From: Microbacterium oryzae | GTDB taxonomy: Bacteria > Actinomycetota > Actinomycetes > Actinomycetales > Microbacteriaceae | Direction: 5' to 3' | Assembly (NCBI RefSeq): GCF_009735645.1 | Contig: NZ_CP032550.1 | Coordinates: forward strand, 2,914,001-2,978,000 | DNA: 64,000 nucleotides | Program-made: the position numbers and the translations under genes | Notes under the pieces: model-generated | What the model saw: only the letters and a program-made list of their open reading frames with translations | Databases searched by the model: none | Told to the model about the DNA's origin: nothing | Shown here: positions 27,661-39,185 of the stretch, piece by piece | How the letters are laid out: each line of letters starts with the position of its first letter | How positions within the stretch are numbered: position 1 is the first letter of the stretch

Positions 27661-27894
27661 ATGGCGATCACGGTCTACACCAAGCCTTCCTGCGTGCAGT
27701 GCAACGCGACGTACCGCGCGCTGGACGCCAAGGGCATCGAGTACCAGGTCACCGACCTCTCGCAGGACGCCGACGCGCTCGAGCAGGTCAAGGCGCTCGG
27801 GTACCTGCAGGCGCCCGTCGTCGTCACCGACGAGGACCACTGGTCGGGCTTCCGCCCCGACAAGATCGACGAGCTCGCCGCCCGCCTGGTCTGA
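27661..27894 (+). CDS. nrdH: NrdH glutaredoxin-like thioredoxin
   Basis: 77-residue redoxin that reduces the class Ib ribonucleotide reductase NrdE using thioredoxin reductase. The redox motif CVQC lies at residues 11-14, and APVVV at 52-56 is the cis-Pro region. WSGFRPDKIDEL at the end is the NrdH signature. The start ATG 27661 follows GAGGGGAAAG. First gene of nrdHIEF. Confidence 0.95.
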   Translation: MAITVYTKPSCVQCNATYRALDAKGIEYQVTDLSQDADALEQVKALGYLQAPVVVTDEDHWSGFRPDKIDELAARLV

Positions 27895-27921
27895 AGCGCC
27901 GGGGAGGGGAGCGATGTTCAC

Positions 27922-28358
27922 ATGACCGCGACTCCCACAGCCACGGCGGCGCCCCTGCTCGTGTACTTCTCGAGCGTGTCTGGAAACACGGCGCGCTTCA
28001 TCGAGAAGCTCGAGCAGCGCTCGCCGGGCATCCGCTCCCGGCGCATCCCGCTGCATCCGGGTGAAGGCCCTCTTCTCGTCGACGAGCCGTACGTGCTCGT
28101 CACCCCCACCTACGGCGGGGGAGCAGGACGCGGCGAGGAGAAGGGCGCCGTCCCCAAGCAGGTCATCCGCTTCCTCAACGATGAGGGCAACAGACGACTC
28201 ATCCGCGGCGTGATCGCCGCGGGCAACACGAACTTCGGCGATGCGTTCTGCCTCGCCGGCGACATCATCAGCCGCAAGTGCCACGTGCCGCACCTGTACC
28301 GGCTGGAACTCTTCGGCACTCCGGAAGACATCGATCGCGTGAGCGACGGATTGGAACG

Positions 28359-28380
<22 letters not shown>
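27922..28380 (+). CDS. nrdI: NrdI flavodoxin-like protein
   Basis: 152-residue FMN protein that supplies the oxidant for assembling the dimanganese-tyrosyl radical cofactor of NrdF. The phosphate-binding loop is [16 protein letters not shown] (about residues 15-30), with [25 protein letters not shown] and [18 protein letters not shown]. The 3' end overlaps nrdE by 22 bases. Confidence 0.95.
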
Positions 28381-31542
<3,162 letters not shown>

Positions 31543-31572
31543 GGAGGCCGAGTCGGAGAAGGATTCGGACAT

Positions 31573-31625
31573 GAAAGAGGCCCCCGCCCCACTGCTCTCC
31601 AAAGAGCGGTTGGGTGGGGGCCTTT
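31573..31625 (+). terminator. Terminator of nrdHIEF
   Basis: Long imperfect hairpin (arms about 31573-31591 and 31610-31625) with GGCCCCC/GGGGGCC core, followed by TTTCTC. Confidence 0.75.
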
Positions 31626-31674
31626 CTCATGTCTGGCCACATATCGGACACGCACACGAGGAGAGGAGGTGAAC

Positions 31675-31812
31675 ATGGCCGGAAGCGGACACGCGCGTAG
31701 CGCGATCACCGGACGCTACGTGAAGGCCCCCGGTCGGCTGCTCCTATTGAGCGGTCGACCGGGGGCCTCTTCGTCTTATGTCACCGTGGCGGCCGTCCGA
31801 GTGCACCGATGA
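31675..31812 (+). CDS. Putative 45-residue protein whose coding region crosses a terminator
   Basis: ATG 31675 is preceded by GAGGAGAGGAGGTGA, one of the strongest ribosome sites in the window. The first 17 residues, MAGSGHARSAITGRYVK, look like the start of a small actinobacterial protein family (ARSAxTGRYV). The second half is encoded by the hairpin 31724-31768 and shows no family character. It may be a truncated gene, a leader peptide, or a real short protein. The family resemblance is from memory and unverified. Confidence 0.4.
   Translation: MAGSGHARSAITGRYVKAPGRLLLLSGRPGASSSYVTVAAVRVHR
31724..31768 (+). terminator. Second strong hairpin after nrdF
   Basis: Outer 13-bp perfect stem (31724-31736 with 31756-31768) continued by an inner stem around a CTATT loop; followed by CTTCGTCTT. 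It shares the AGGCCCCCG core with the preceding terminator. Confidence 0.75.
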
Positions 31813-32060
31813 GGAAGCGGAGCACGGTGCCCAGCGTCCAGATGGCGATGGCGGGCCATGCGGCCGCGGCGAAGACGGCTACGTGGTCGGTCAGCGTAGG
31901 TCACCGGCCCCTGTTTCCCCCATTTTTCCGCTGATGCCGTCCGAGGTGCTTCGGGGGTGAAGGGAACCACCAGCGCGACGCCGAGTGGCGGTCGCGGCGC
32001 ATGAGCTTACCTCTGCCATGAGTGGCAGTCACCCCCGGTGGCTGCCGCTTCGGCCGTCGG

Positions 32061-32075
32061 TATCCTGCGGGCATG
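32061..32075 (+). promoter_or_regulatory. Leaderless-type promoter of the lipoprotein gene
   Basis: TATCCT (32061-32066) ends six bases before ATG 32073. Confidence 0.6.
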
Positions 32076-32330
32076 AACCGACTGTCTCGGACGGCGCTCA
32101 CCCTGGGCGTACTCGCCCCTCTTCTTCTCTCCGGATGCAGCGCCAGGGAATCAGGAGAGGATTCGCCCGAGCCCACCGCGACCGTCACGCCCTCGGCGCA
32201 GCCGACGCAGACGTCCGACACGCACGACGCGGATGATCACGGGGACTCCGACGACCGCGATGACTCCGACGACCGTGATGGCTCCGACGACCGTGATCCC
32301 GACGACACGGACGATCCCAACGACAGATAG
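32073..32330 (+). CDS. Small Asp-rich lipoprotein
   Basis: 85-residue secreted protein. A signal peptide with lipobox LLLSGC puts the lipidated Cys at residue 22. A Ser/Thr/Pro-rich linker follows, then about 35 residues of near-repeats of (D)DSDDRD, giving a very acidic, probably disordered surface tail. Such tails can bind divalent cations but no function is known. Convergent with a small reverse-strand gene. Confidence 0.75.
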   Translation: MNRLSRTALTLGVLAPLLLSGCSARESGEDSPEPTATVTPSAQPTQTSDTHDADDHGDSDDRDDSDDRDGSDDRDPDDTDDPNDR

Positions 32331-32349
32331 CGCGAATTCGAGCCCGCGT

Positions 32350-32556
32350 CTACCGCGGCGCCGCGGACGCCTGACGACGGCGGCAGGGGGGGCACTCGCG
32401 CCCGCGCGTGATGCGCTCGAGCCGGCTGCCGGGCTTCGGACGCTGGAAGCGATTGCAACGGGGGTCGGTCCGCAGGTGCCAGTTCTGCACGGCGGCGGCC
32501 CGCTGCGGGGTGAGGGCCTCGATTCCGATGATGATCCAGGCGCTCAGCATCGCCAT
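32350..32556 (-). CDS. Possible small cysteine-containing hypothetical protein
   Basis: 68 codons starting MAMLSAWIIIGIEAL, with a basic second half containing RCNRFQRPKPGSRLERITRG and CPPC, which could bind zinc. A TAATCT hexamer (32580-32585, reverse strand) and a G-rich stretch just before the ATG support expression. No family recognised. The opposite frames are less convincing. Uncertain whether it is a gene. Confidence 0.42.
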   Translation of the reverse strand: MAMLSAWIIIGIEALTPQRAAAVQNWHLRTDPRCNRFQRPKPGSRLERITRGRECPPCRRRQASAAPR

Positions 32557-32648
32557 CCGCCCCCGTCTCGCACAGCACGAGATTACGCGGTCCGACCTGG
32601 GACGAACCAGGAAGGGCGCGTGACACCGGCGACGTCGGAGGGGTCTCG

Positions 32649-32663
32649 TACCCTGGAGTCGTG
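32649..32663 (+). promoter_or_regulatory. Leaderless-type promoter
   Basis: TACCCT (32649-32654) ends six bases before GTG 32661. Confidence 0.55.
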
Positions 32664-32933
32664 CTCGTGGGTGTGATCAGAAGAGATGATGGCGGACAGC
32701 TCGAGGCCGAGGCCGAGACGCAGGCCGAGGTGAGGGAGGCGCTCGAGGCGCAGGTGCCGGCGGGCCACGTGCTCACCGATGCGCGGGTCGCCATGGTGAA
32801 GCGCTCCACGCGGATCAGCGCGGTCGGCCGCTACCGTCACACCGAGATCGCCGAGATCGAGGCCGACGACATGACGGCGCTCGAGGCGAAGGTTCCCGAG
32901 GGTTGGAAGCTCATGTCTGTCCGGTCGCTCTGA
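32661..32933 (+). CDS. Conserved-looking small hypothetical protein
   Basis: 90-residue soluble protein with mixed charge and an EAEAETQAEVREALEAQVP helix, then VGRYRHTEIAEIEADDMTALEAKVPEGWKLMSVRSL. The pattern suggests two similar halves, each ending in AxVPxGxxL. No family or catalytic residues recognised. It starts leaderless at GTG 32661 and ends at a good terminator. Function unknown. Confidence 0.6.
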   Translation: MLVGVIRRDDGGQLEAEAETQAEVREALEAQVPAGHVLTDARVAMVKRSTRISAVGRYRHTEIAEIEADDMTALEAKVPEGWKLMSVRSL

Positions 32934-32946
32934 CCGGAGAGGCATC

Positions 32947-32978
32947 GAGGGCTCCCCGCGCGCACGCGGGGAGCCCTC
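32947..32978. terminator. Bidirectional terminator
   Basis: 14-bp perfect stem (32947-32960 with 32965-32978) and 4-base loop between the 90-aa gene and the convergent CitMHS gene. Confidence 0.85.
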
Positions 32979-32990
32979 TGTCAGAACGCG

Positions 32991-34466
32991 TCAGCCCAGC
33001 GGCACCGATCCGACGAGGATGCCGACGGCGAGCATGACGAGCGAGACGACGAGGGCACGCCACAGCACCTTCTTGTGGTGATCGCCGAGGTTGACGTTCG
33101 CCAGCGAGACCAGCAGCAGGATGGCCGGGACGAGCGGGCTCTGCAGGTGGACGGGCTGGCCGATCACCGATGCGCGCGCCATCTCGACCGGCGCGATGCC
33201 GTAGGTCGCCGCGCTCTCCGCGAGGATCGGCAGGATGCCGTAGTAGAACGCGTCGTTCGACATGAAGAACGTCATCGGGATCGACAGCAGCCCGGTGATG
33301 ACGGCGAAGAACGGGCCGAGCGCCGGCGGCACGATCTCGACGACCCAGTCGGCCATCGCGGTGACCATGCCCGTGCCATCCAGCACGCCGACGAGCACGC
33401 CGGCGGCCAGCACCATCGAGACGACGCCCACGATGCTCGGCGCATGCGCGACGATCTCCGCGCTCTGCTCCTTCAGCTTCGGGAAGTTCAGCACGAGGGC
33501 GACGCCGGTGCCGATCATGAAGACGAACGCGAGCGGCATGACGTCGAGCACGAGCAGCACCATGACGGCGACCGTGAGCGCGAGGTTCAGCCAGATGAGC
33601 TTCGGCCGCAGCGTCGGCCGGTCGGGGCTCAGCATGGTGTCGGCCATCGCGGTGTCGCGCTCGTCCTCGGTGAGGACCGCGGGGCCGGCCGAGCCGGAGC
33701 CCTGGATCGTCAGCATGTTCGTGGTGCCGAGCACGGCGCGCGCACCGGGGGTGCCGACGCCCGAGCGGAGCTGGGGAACGCGCATGCCGAAGCGTCCTGC
33801 GCGCGTGCTGCCGCCGTCCGCCGGGATGTCGTCGAGCGCATCGAGCGAGAGCCTGCCGATGCGGCGGCGCTCGGAGAGCCCGAGCAGCCACGACAGACCG
33901 AGCGCGACGGCGAGGCCGACGGCGAGGGACGGGATCATCGGCACGAACACGTCGGTGGGCTGCAGGCCGAGCGCGGTGGCGGCGCGGACGGTCGGGCCGC
34001 CCCACGGCACGATGTTGAGCGTGCCGTTCATGAGGCCGGCGACGCACGTGAGGACCACGGGGCTCATCCCGAGGCGCAGGTAGAGCGGCAGCATCGCCGA
34101 CGTCGTGATGATGAACGTGGTCGAGCCGTCGCCGTCGAGCGAGACCGCACCGGCGAGGAGCGCCGTGCCGAGCACGACCTTCGCCGGGTCGTTGCCGAGC
34201 GTGCGCGTGATGAAGCGGATGAGCGGGTCGAACAGGCCCACGTCGATCATGATGCCGAAGTACATGATCGCGAACATCAGCAGCGCGGCGGTGGGCGCCA
34301 TGTCGCCGATGGCCGAGAGGACCATGTCGCCGATGCCCAGCCCGGCGCCCGCGAAGAGGCCGAAGATGGTGGGCACGAGGATGAGCGCGACCATCGGCGT
34401 GAGCCGCTTGGTCATGATGAGCACCATGAACGCGAGGATCATGGTGAAACCGAGGATGACGAGCAT
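32991..34466 (-). CDS. citH: CitMHS family metal-citrate/proton symporter
   Basis: 491-residue membrane transporter with about 12 helices, predicted to import citrate complexed with Mg2+ or Ca2+. Family-like segments: MLVILGFTMILAFMVLIMTKRLTPMVALI at the start, GLFDPLIRF, SLDGDGSTTFIITTSAMLPLY, GLMNGTLNIVPWGGPT and FFMSNDAFYYGILPI. An AAGGACG site precedes ATG 34466. It is divergent from a CitA/CitB-like two-component system, the arrangement used for citrate-inducible uptake in corynebacteria. Mg versus Ca preference (citM/citH) cannot be read, so the symbol is provisional. Confidence 0.85.
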   Translation of the reverse strand: MLVILGFTMILAFMVLIMTKRLTPMVALILVPTIFGLFAGAGLGIGDMVLSAIGDMAPTAALLMFAIMYFGIMIDVGLFDPLIRFITRTLGNDPAKVVLGTALLAGAVSLDGDGSTTFIITTSAMLPLYLRLGMSPVVLTCVAGLMNGTLNIVPWGGPTVRAATALGLQPTDVFVPMIPSLAVGLAVALGLSWLLGLSERRRIGRLSLDALDDIPADGGSTRAGRFGMRVPQLRSGVGTPGARAVLGTTNMLTIQGSGSAGPAVLTEDERDTAMADTMLSPDRPTLRPKLIWLNLALTVAVMVLLVLDVMPLAFVFMIGTGVALVLNFPKLKEQSAEIVAHAPSIVGVVSMVLAAGVLVGVLDGTGMVTAMADWVVEIVPPALGPFFAVITGLLSIPMTFFMSNDAFYYGILPILAESAATYGIAPVEMARASVIGQPVHLQSPLVPAILLLVSLANVNLGDHHKKVLWRALVVSLVMLAVGILVGSVPLG

Positions 34467-34642
34467 CTGACGTCCTTGTCGTCGTGCCGCGTTCGCGTCG
34501 TCGCGTTGCGGCGGTGGAGCGTACGCGGCGACGATACGGCGAGCGGACGGCCCGGGTCGGGATGCGCGCATTGCGCGAGGATCTGCGCGTTGAGTCAGTT
34601 GTGCGCATTCTGCTCACTCGGTCGCGCGACGATACTCGACGT
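34467..34642. promoter_or_regulatory. Divergent citH / citAB control region
   Basis: 176 bases between the two starts. GATACT (34631-34636) is six bases before ATG 34643 (leaderless kinase transcript). GCGCATT occurs at 34566-34572 and 34603-34609 within a cluster of TGCGCG-type repeats, possible response-regulator sites; this is a guess. Confidence 0.4.
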
Positions 34643-36310
34643 ATGCGGTTCACCACGCGCGTGTTCGCGATGCAGCTCCTCGCCGCCACCGCGGTCATCG
34701 CGGTGTGCGTGTCGGCGTTCGCGCTGCTCGGCATCGGACAGCTGCGCGACGAGGCCGAGTCGACGGCGCTCGCGGTCGCCCGCACGGTCGCCAGCGACCC
34801 GCAGGTGCGCGCCGATGTGGCGGGCTTCGCGGGGCGGAGCGATCTCGACGCGGCGACCCTCGCCGACGGCGCGCTGCAGGAGTACGCGGCAGGCATCGTC
34901 GACCGCACGCAGACGCTGTTCGTCGTCGTCGCGAACGACCTCGGGCTGCGTCTCGCGCACCCGGATCCGGACCTCCTCGGTCGGCGGGTCAGCACCGACT
35001 TCGCCTCCGTGATCGCGGGCGAGGAGGTCATCGCCTGGGAGCGGGGGACGCTGGGGGAGTCGGTGCGCGCGAAGGTCCCCGTCTTCGCTCCGGATGGCGG
35101 CAGGATCGTCGGCGAGGTGAGCGTGGGGTTCGCGCCGGCTCGGGTCTTCGCCGACGCGCCGCTCCTCGTCGGCCTGTTCGTGCTGATCGCGGTGGTGGCG
35201 CTCGCGGTGGCCGCGCTCGTCTCGGTCGTCATCCGCCGTCGGCTCGAGCGCCTGACGCGCGGCGTGCAGCCGGAGGAGCTGGGCGGTCTGCTGCAGAGCA
35301 GAGCCGCGGTGCTCGAGGGGGTGCACGACGGGGTGCTCGCGGTGTCGGACGACGGGGTCGTCCGCGCGGCCAACGCGCCCGCGCTGCGGGTGGTCGGCGA
35401 CGATGACGCGGTGGGGCGGCACATCGACGAGCTGGACCTCCCGCCGCGCCTCCGTACAGCGCTCGACCGCGCCCTGGGCGGCGACTCCCTCGTCACCGGC
35501 GAGCTCGTGCTGTCGGAGCAGGTCGTCTACGTCGAGGTCCGCCGGGTGGGGCACGAGGGGCGCTCGCTCGGAGTCGTCGCGGTGCTGCGCGACCGCACCG
35601 ACGTGGTGGCGCTGGCGGAGCGGCTCGACGCCGTGCGCGCGGCGACCAACGCCATGCGTGCGCAGCGGCACGAGTTCGCGAACCGGATGCATGCGGTCCG
35701 CGGCATGGTCGCGGCGGGGCGGACCGCGGAGGCGCAGGAGCTCCTGTCGGAGTTCGCCGCCCGGGGTGCTCTGCCGGAGGAGGCGGGGGTGCCCGTCGCC
35801 GAGCCGTTCCTGCGCTCGTTCCTCGCGTCCAAGAGGATGGAGGCGCGCGAGCGCGGCGTGGAGCTGCGTGTGGGAGAGGACACCCTCCTCCTCGGCGTCG
35901 TCGCCGAACCCGAGGATGTGGCCGCGGTGCTGGGCAACCTCGTGGACAACGCCGTGACGGCGGCCGCCGCCGGGGAGGAGCCTCGGTGGGTGGAGGTCTC
36001 GCTGCTGGACGACCGGGACGAACTCGCGCTCACGGTGACGGACTCGGGGATCGGCGTCGACCATCCCGAATCGGTCTTCGATCGCGCTCGGGCGGCGGAG
36101 GAGGACGAGACCGGACGGGTGCACGGACGGGGGATCGGCCTTCCGCTCGCCCGCCGCTTCACGCGTCGACGGGGCGGCGAGCTCTGGCTCGCGGAGGCGC
36201 GTGGCGGCGGCCACGGCGCGGTGTTCGCCGCCCGGCTTCCCGGGGTCATGCGGGCCGCGGGCGACGACGAGCTCGATGGTGCCATCACATCGGAAGAGGG
36301 AACGGCATGA
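34643..36310 (+). CDS. citA: CitA/DcuS-type sensor histidine kinase
   Basis: 555-residue membrane sensor. TM1 (about 9-30), an extracytoplasmic PAS-like (PDC) domain (31-170) with RLAHPDPDLLGRRV and KVPVFAPDG, TM2 (about 172-197), a cytosolic PAS domain (about 215-325), then the SpoOB-type dimerisation helix with RHEFANRMHAV (phospho-acceptor His343). A GHKL ATPase domain with NLVDNAVTAA (N-box), DSGIGV (G1) and GRGIGLPLARR (G2) ends the protein. Predicted to sense extracellular citrate or a C4-dicarboxylate. The start follows the leaderless pattern. Stop overlaps the regulator gene (ATGA). Confidence 0.87.
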   Translation: MRFTTRVFAMQLLAATAVIAVCVSAFALLGIGQLRDEAESTALAVARTVASDPQVRADVAGFAGRSDLDAATLADGALQEYAAGIVDRTQTLFVVVANDLGLRLAHPDPDLLGRRVSTDFASVIAGEEVIAWERGTLGESVRAKVPVFAPDGGRIVGEVSVGFAPARVFADAPLLVGLFVLIAVVALAVAALVSVVIRRRLERLTRGVQPEELGGLLQSRAAVLEGVHDGVLAVSDDGVVRAANAPALRVVGDDDAVGRHIDELDLPPRLRTALDRALGGDSLVTGELVLSEQVVYVEVRRVGHEGRSLGVVAVLRDRTDVVALAERLDAVRAATNAMRAQRHEFANRMHAVRGMVAAGRTAEAQELLSEFAARGALPEEAGVPVAEPFLRSFLASKRMEARERGVELRVGEDTLLLGVVAEPEDVAAVLGNLVDNAVTAAAAGEEPRWVEVSLLDDRDELALTVTDSGIGVDHPESVFDRARAAEEDETGRVHGRGIGLPLARRFTRRRGGELWLAEARGGGHGAVFAARLPGVMRAAGDDELDGAITSEEGTA

Positions 36311-36951
36311 CGAACGAGATCCGCGTCCTGATCGTCGACGACGACTTCCGCGTCAGCGGCATCCACCGAGACCTCGTCGCCGCTCGGCCGGGCTTCACCG
36401 CCCTGCCGCCCGTGAGGGACGCGGCATCCGCACGCATCGCCATCCGCGACATGCGCCCCGACCTGCTGCTGCTCGACGTCTACCTGCCGGATGGCGATGG
36501 CATCGAGATCGGACGGGAGGCCGGGATCGATCGGTTCGTGCTGAGCGCCGCTGACGACGTGGCGACGATCCGCCGGGCGCTGACGAGCGGCGCACTTCAC
36601 TATCTCGTGAAGCCGTTCGACCCCCGCGCACTTCAGGATCGGCTCGACCGCTATGCGCGCTTCCGCAATCTGCTCTCCACCGGCAGTGCGACGCAGGAGA
36701 CCATCGACCGCGCGGTGAGCGTGCTCCACGGCGGCGCCGTGCCGGCGCCGGCCCGGGCGGGGACGCAGCAGGTCATCCTCGATGCGCTCGCCGCGGGGGA
36801 GGCGTCGAGCGTGGAGATCGCCGAGCGCGTCGGCGTCTCGCGTGCGACCGCGCAACGACACCTCGCGGAGCTCGCGGCCCGTGGGGCGATCGACGTGACG
36901 CTCCAGTACGGATCCGCAGGGAGGCCCGAGCATCGGTACCGGCTGAGCTGA
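36307..36951 (+). CDS. citB: CitB/DcuR-type response regulator
   Basis: 214-residue regulator: receiver domain (1-120) with acidic pocket VDDD (10-13), phospho-acceptor Asp57 in LLLLDVYLPDG and Lys in YLVKPFDP. A C-terminal helix-turn-helix (about 155-195, ASSVEIAERVGVSRATAQRHLAEL) and a short wing ending GRPEHRYRLS follow. It is translationally coupled to the kinase and probably activates the divergent citrate transporter. Confidence 0.87.
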   Translation: MTNEIRVLIVDDDFRVSGIHRDLVAARPGFTALPPVRDAASARIAIRDMRPDLLLLDVYLPDGDGIEIGREAGIDRFVLSAADDVATIRRALTSGALHYLVKPFDPRALQDRLDRYARFRNLLSTGSATQETIDRAVSVLHGGAVPAPARAGTQQVILDALAAGEASSVEIAERVGVSRATAQRHLAELAARGAIDVTLQYGSAGRPEHRYRLS

Positions 36952-37048
36952 TCCCAGTTGTTCTTCTGTTCGATTTTGTGGCGCTAATGTCGGCGGTCTG
37001 TGCTAGCGGCGAGTGCTCGCGATTGACCTTTTGATCTGGGAAAAGTGG

Positions 37049-37086
37049 TTGTCCTAGTCGTATCTCTGTTCTATAATGAGGGCATG
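37049..37086 (+). promoter_or_regulatory. Consensus-like promoter of the DUF222-HNH gene
   Basis: TTGTCC (37049-37054), 18-base spacer, TATAAT (37073-37078); transcript start expected at or within a base or two of ATG 37084. The surrounding 130 bases are markedly AT-richer than the rest of the window. Confidence 0.7.
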
Positions 37087-38670
37087 GCGAAGAAGCCAGT
37101 GCATCTCGACCCGAGCGACGCGGCCCGGCAGGCCGCCGCGCAGCTCGACGGCGCTGCTCCCTCGGTTCGCGAGCTGAGGGATGCGGATCTCGTCGCCCTG
37201 GTCGGCGTCGTCGAGCATCTCGGTCGAGCCGTCGACGCTCTGCGCGTTCGAGTCGCCGGGGAAGTGGCTTTCCGGTCGTGCCGGGCGGATGACGCGGCGC
37301 TGGCAGACCGGTACGGGTGTCGCACGGGGACCGAGCTGCTCGAGCGCCTCACCGGCGCCTCGTCGCGCGAGCTGCGCGGGCGCGCTCGGCTCGATGAGAG
37401 CACCCGCACGCGCACCGCGCTCACCGGAGAGGACCTCGCGCCTCGCCTGGAGCACGTGGCCGCGGGCCTCGCCTCCGGGCTGCTGGGAATGGAAGCCGCG
37501 GCCGGGATCATGAAGGCGGTCGACACCGCTCGTCGTGGCGGTGGCGACCCGGAGCGCGTCGAGCTGATGGAGCGGCACCTCGTCGCGATCGCGACCGGGA
37601 CGATCGATCCCGACGCGCAGCCCGGCGATGGGGCGGACGACGAGGAGGGCCGCTCCGAGGCGGATCCGCTGGCGACGCTCGCCCCGGTGCCGCCGCTGTC
37701 GGTCGTCAACCTGCACGCGCAGGCGTGGATCGACGTGCTCACCGCCGACGGTGCGGAACCCGATCACGACGGCGCCATGCGTCAGCGGTCGCTGACCCTC
37801 ACGCCGCTTCCGAGCGGCGCGTTCCGCATCAACGGCGTGCTCGTGCCGGAGGCGGGGGCGCTGCTGCAGGCGCTGCTCTCCGCTCACACCAACCCCGCTC
37901 GGAATGTGCGCTTCACGTCGGATGGCGATGTGCGCGGGGAGAGCGATGGCGGCGGCGCGGGAGAGGGCGGCGAGGGCGGTGCTGCGCAGTGGCCGGAGGT
38001 GGAGCTCCCGCCGCCGGATGCGATGCCCGATACGCGCAGCGCGACCCAGAAGCGCCACGACGCGCTGATGGCCATGCTGGAGGCCGCGTCGCGCGCGGCG
38101 GAGACGCCGAGTCTGGGCGGGGCCGCGCCGACCGTCATGGTGCACGTCAGCGCGGATGATCTGGCCCGGCAGGCGAACGCGTCAGGGGCGGCGTTCACCC
38201 GGCCGGTGGCGCACCTGGATGGTGTCGACGCGCCGGTGCCTCTCGGGGTGGCCGAGCGCATCGGCTGCACCGGCGACATCCTCCGGGCGGTGTTCACCGC
38301 GGAAGGTCGGCTGCTGTCTCTCTCCAGCGTGCAGCGGATCTTCACCGCGACGCAGCGGAAGGCGATCGTCGCCCGCGATGGCGGCTGCGTCATCCCGGGC
38401 TGCACGATCCCGGCGGCCTGGTGCGAGATCCATCACGTGCAGGATTACGCGCAGGGTGGCCCGACGACCACGGACAACGGTGTCCTGCTCTGCTGGTGGC
38501 ATCATCACCACCTCGAGCAGTCGGGATGGGCCATCCGGATGAGGGGCGGCGTGCCGTACCTCGCCCCGCCCGCCTGGATCGACCGCGCGTGCCGGCCGCG
38601 TCCCGCGCAGGGCTCCGCGACCCGGCTGCGCAGCAGGCTGCGCCGCACCCTGGTGTCGAGGCGGACGTGA
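37084..38670 (+). CDS. DUF222/HNH endonuclease (13E12 repeat family)
   Basis: 528-residue protein of the family that is multiplied in actinobacterial genomes (13E12 repeats of mycobacteria). The N-terminal DUF222 region (about 1-330) contains LVGVVEHLGRAVDALRVRVAGEVA and RLTGASSRELRGRARLDE. A Gly/Glu-rich linker (about 285-320) precedes the C-terminal HNH nuclease with CVIPGCTIPAAWCEIHHV, GGPTTTDNGVLLC and WWHHHHL. The His and Asn ligands and zinc cysteines are present. The biological role is unknown; paralogues are thought to spread by recombination. Leaderless start. Confidence 0.87.
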   Translation: MAKKPVHLDPSDAARQAAAQLDGAAPSVRELRDADLVALVGVVEHLGRAVDALRVRVAGEVAFRSCRADDAALADRYGCRTGTELLERLTGASSRELRGRARLDESTRTRTALTGEDLAPRLEHVAAGLASGLLGMEAAAGIMKAVDTARRGGGDPERVELMERHLVAIATGTIDPDAQPGDGADDEEGRSEADPLATLAPVPPLSVVNLHAQAWIDVLTADGAEPDHDGAMRQRSLTLTPLPSGAFRINGVLVPEAGALLQALLSAHTNPARNVRFTSDGDVRGESDGGGAGEGGEGGAAQWPEVELPPPDAMPDTRSATQKRHDALMAMLEAASRAAETPSLGGAAPTVMVHVSADDLARQANASGAAFTRPVAHLDGVDAPVPLGVAERIGCTGDILRAVFTAEGRLLSLSSVQRIFTATQRKAIVARDGGCVIPGCTIPAAWCEIHHVQDYAQGGPTTTDNGVLLCWWHHHHLEQSGWAIRMRGGVPYLAPPAWIDRACRPRPAQGSATRLRSRLRRTLVSRRT

Positions 38671-38677
38671 GCCGCAG

Positions 38678-38698
38678 CGCTCGCCGGGGCAGCGAGCG
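38678..38698. terminator. Possible terminator
   Basis: 7-bp perfect stem (38678-38684 with 38692-38698), 7-base loop, between the convergent DUF222-HNH and bcp genes. Confidence 0.4.
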
Positions 38699-38711
38699 GG
38701 AGGGTCCGGGT

Positions 38712-39185
38712 TCAGGCGTCGATGCCGAGTTCGCGGCGCAGGCGCGCCACGTGACCGGTGGCCTTGACGTTGTAGAGAGCCTTCACGATGACGCCGTCCT
38801 CGTCGAGGACGAATGTCGAGCGGATGACGCCCTGCACGATGCGGCCGTAGTTGCTCTTCTCGCCCCAGGTGCCGTACGCCTCGTGCACCGAACGCTCGGG
38901 GTCGCTGAGGAGCTCGAAGGTGAGTCCGTCTCGGTCCCGGAAGCGGCGCAGCTTCTCGGGCAGGTCGCGCGAGATCCCGACGACCGTGTACCCCGCCGAC
39001 GCGAGCGACCCGAGGCTGTCGCGGAAGTCGCAGGCCTGCTTCGCGCAGCCGGTCGTGAGCGCCTCGGGGTAGAAGTACAGCACGACCCTCTGCCCGCGCA
39101 GGTCGGAGAGCGAAAGGCTCTTCTCGTCCTGGTCGAGGAGCGTGAAGTCAGGGGCGGGGGTACCGGGTTCGAGGCGGGTCGTCAT
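38712..39185 (-). CDS. bcp: Peroxiredoxin, BCP/PrxQ type
   Basis: 157-residue thiol peroxidase that reduces hydrogen and organic peroxides using thioredoxin. Motifs: PAPDFTLLDQDEKSLSLSDLRGQRVVLYFYP, then TTGCAKQACDFRD with peroxidatic Cys47 and resolving Cys52 in the PrxQ spacing, and later RSTFVLDEDGVI. The usual TPGCT reads TTGCA. TAGGCT (39194-39199, reverse strand) lies eight bases before ATG 39185, suggesting a near-leaderless message. Confidence 0.93.
   Translation of the reverse strand: MTTRLEPGTPAPDFTLLDQDEKSLSLSDLRGQRVVLYFYPEALTTGCAKQACDFRDSLGSLASAGYTVVGISRDLPEKLRRFRDRDGLTFELLSDPERSVHEAYGTWGEKSNYGRIVQGVIRSTFVLDEDGVIVKALYNVKATGHVARLRRELGIDA

Larger units (their letters stand above)
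31626..32060 (+). other. Intergenic stretch after nrdF with mini-ORF and second terminator
   Basis: About 435 bases: the short ORF 31675-31812 with a strong ribosome site, the hairpin 31724-31768, and then about 250 bases in which no convincing gene is seen. A 37-codon reverse-strand ORF (31781-31894) encodes one membrane-like helix but has only a CTG start. Confidence 0.5.

Noticed and set aside
31781..31894. Reverse-strand 37-codon ORF with one hydrophobic helix
   Set aside because: Only a CTG start without ribosome site; a stop lies nine bases upstream; too weak to call.
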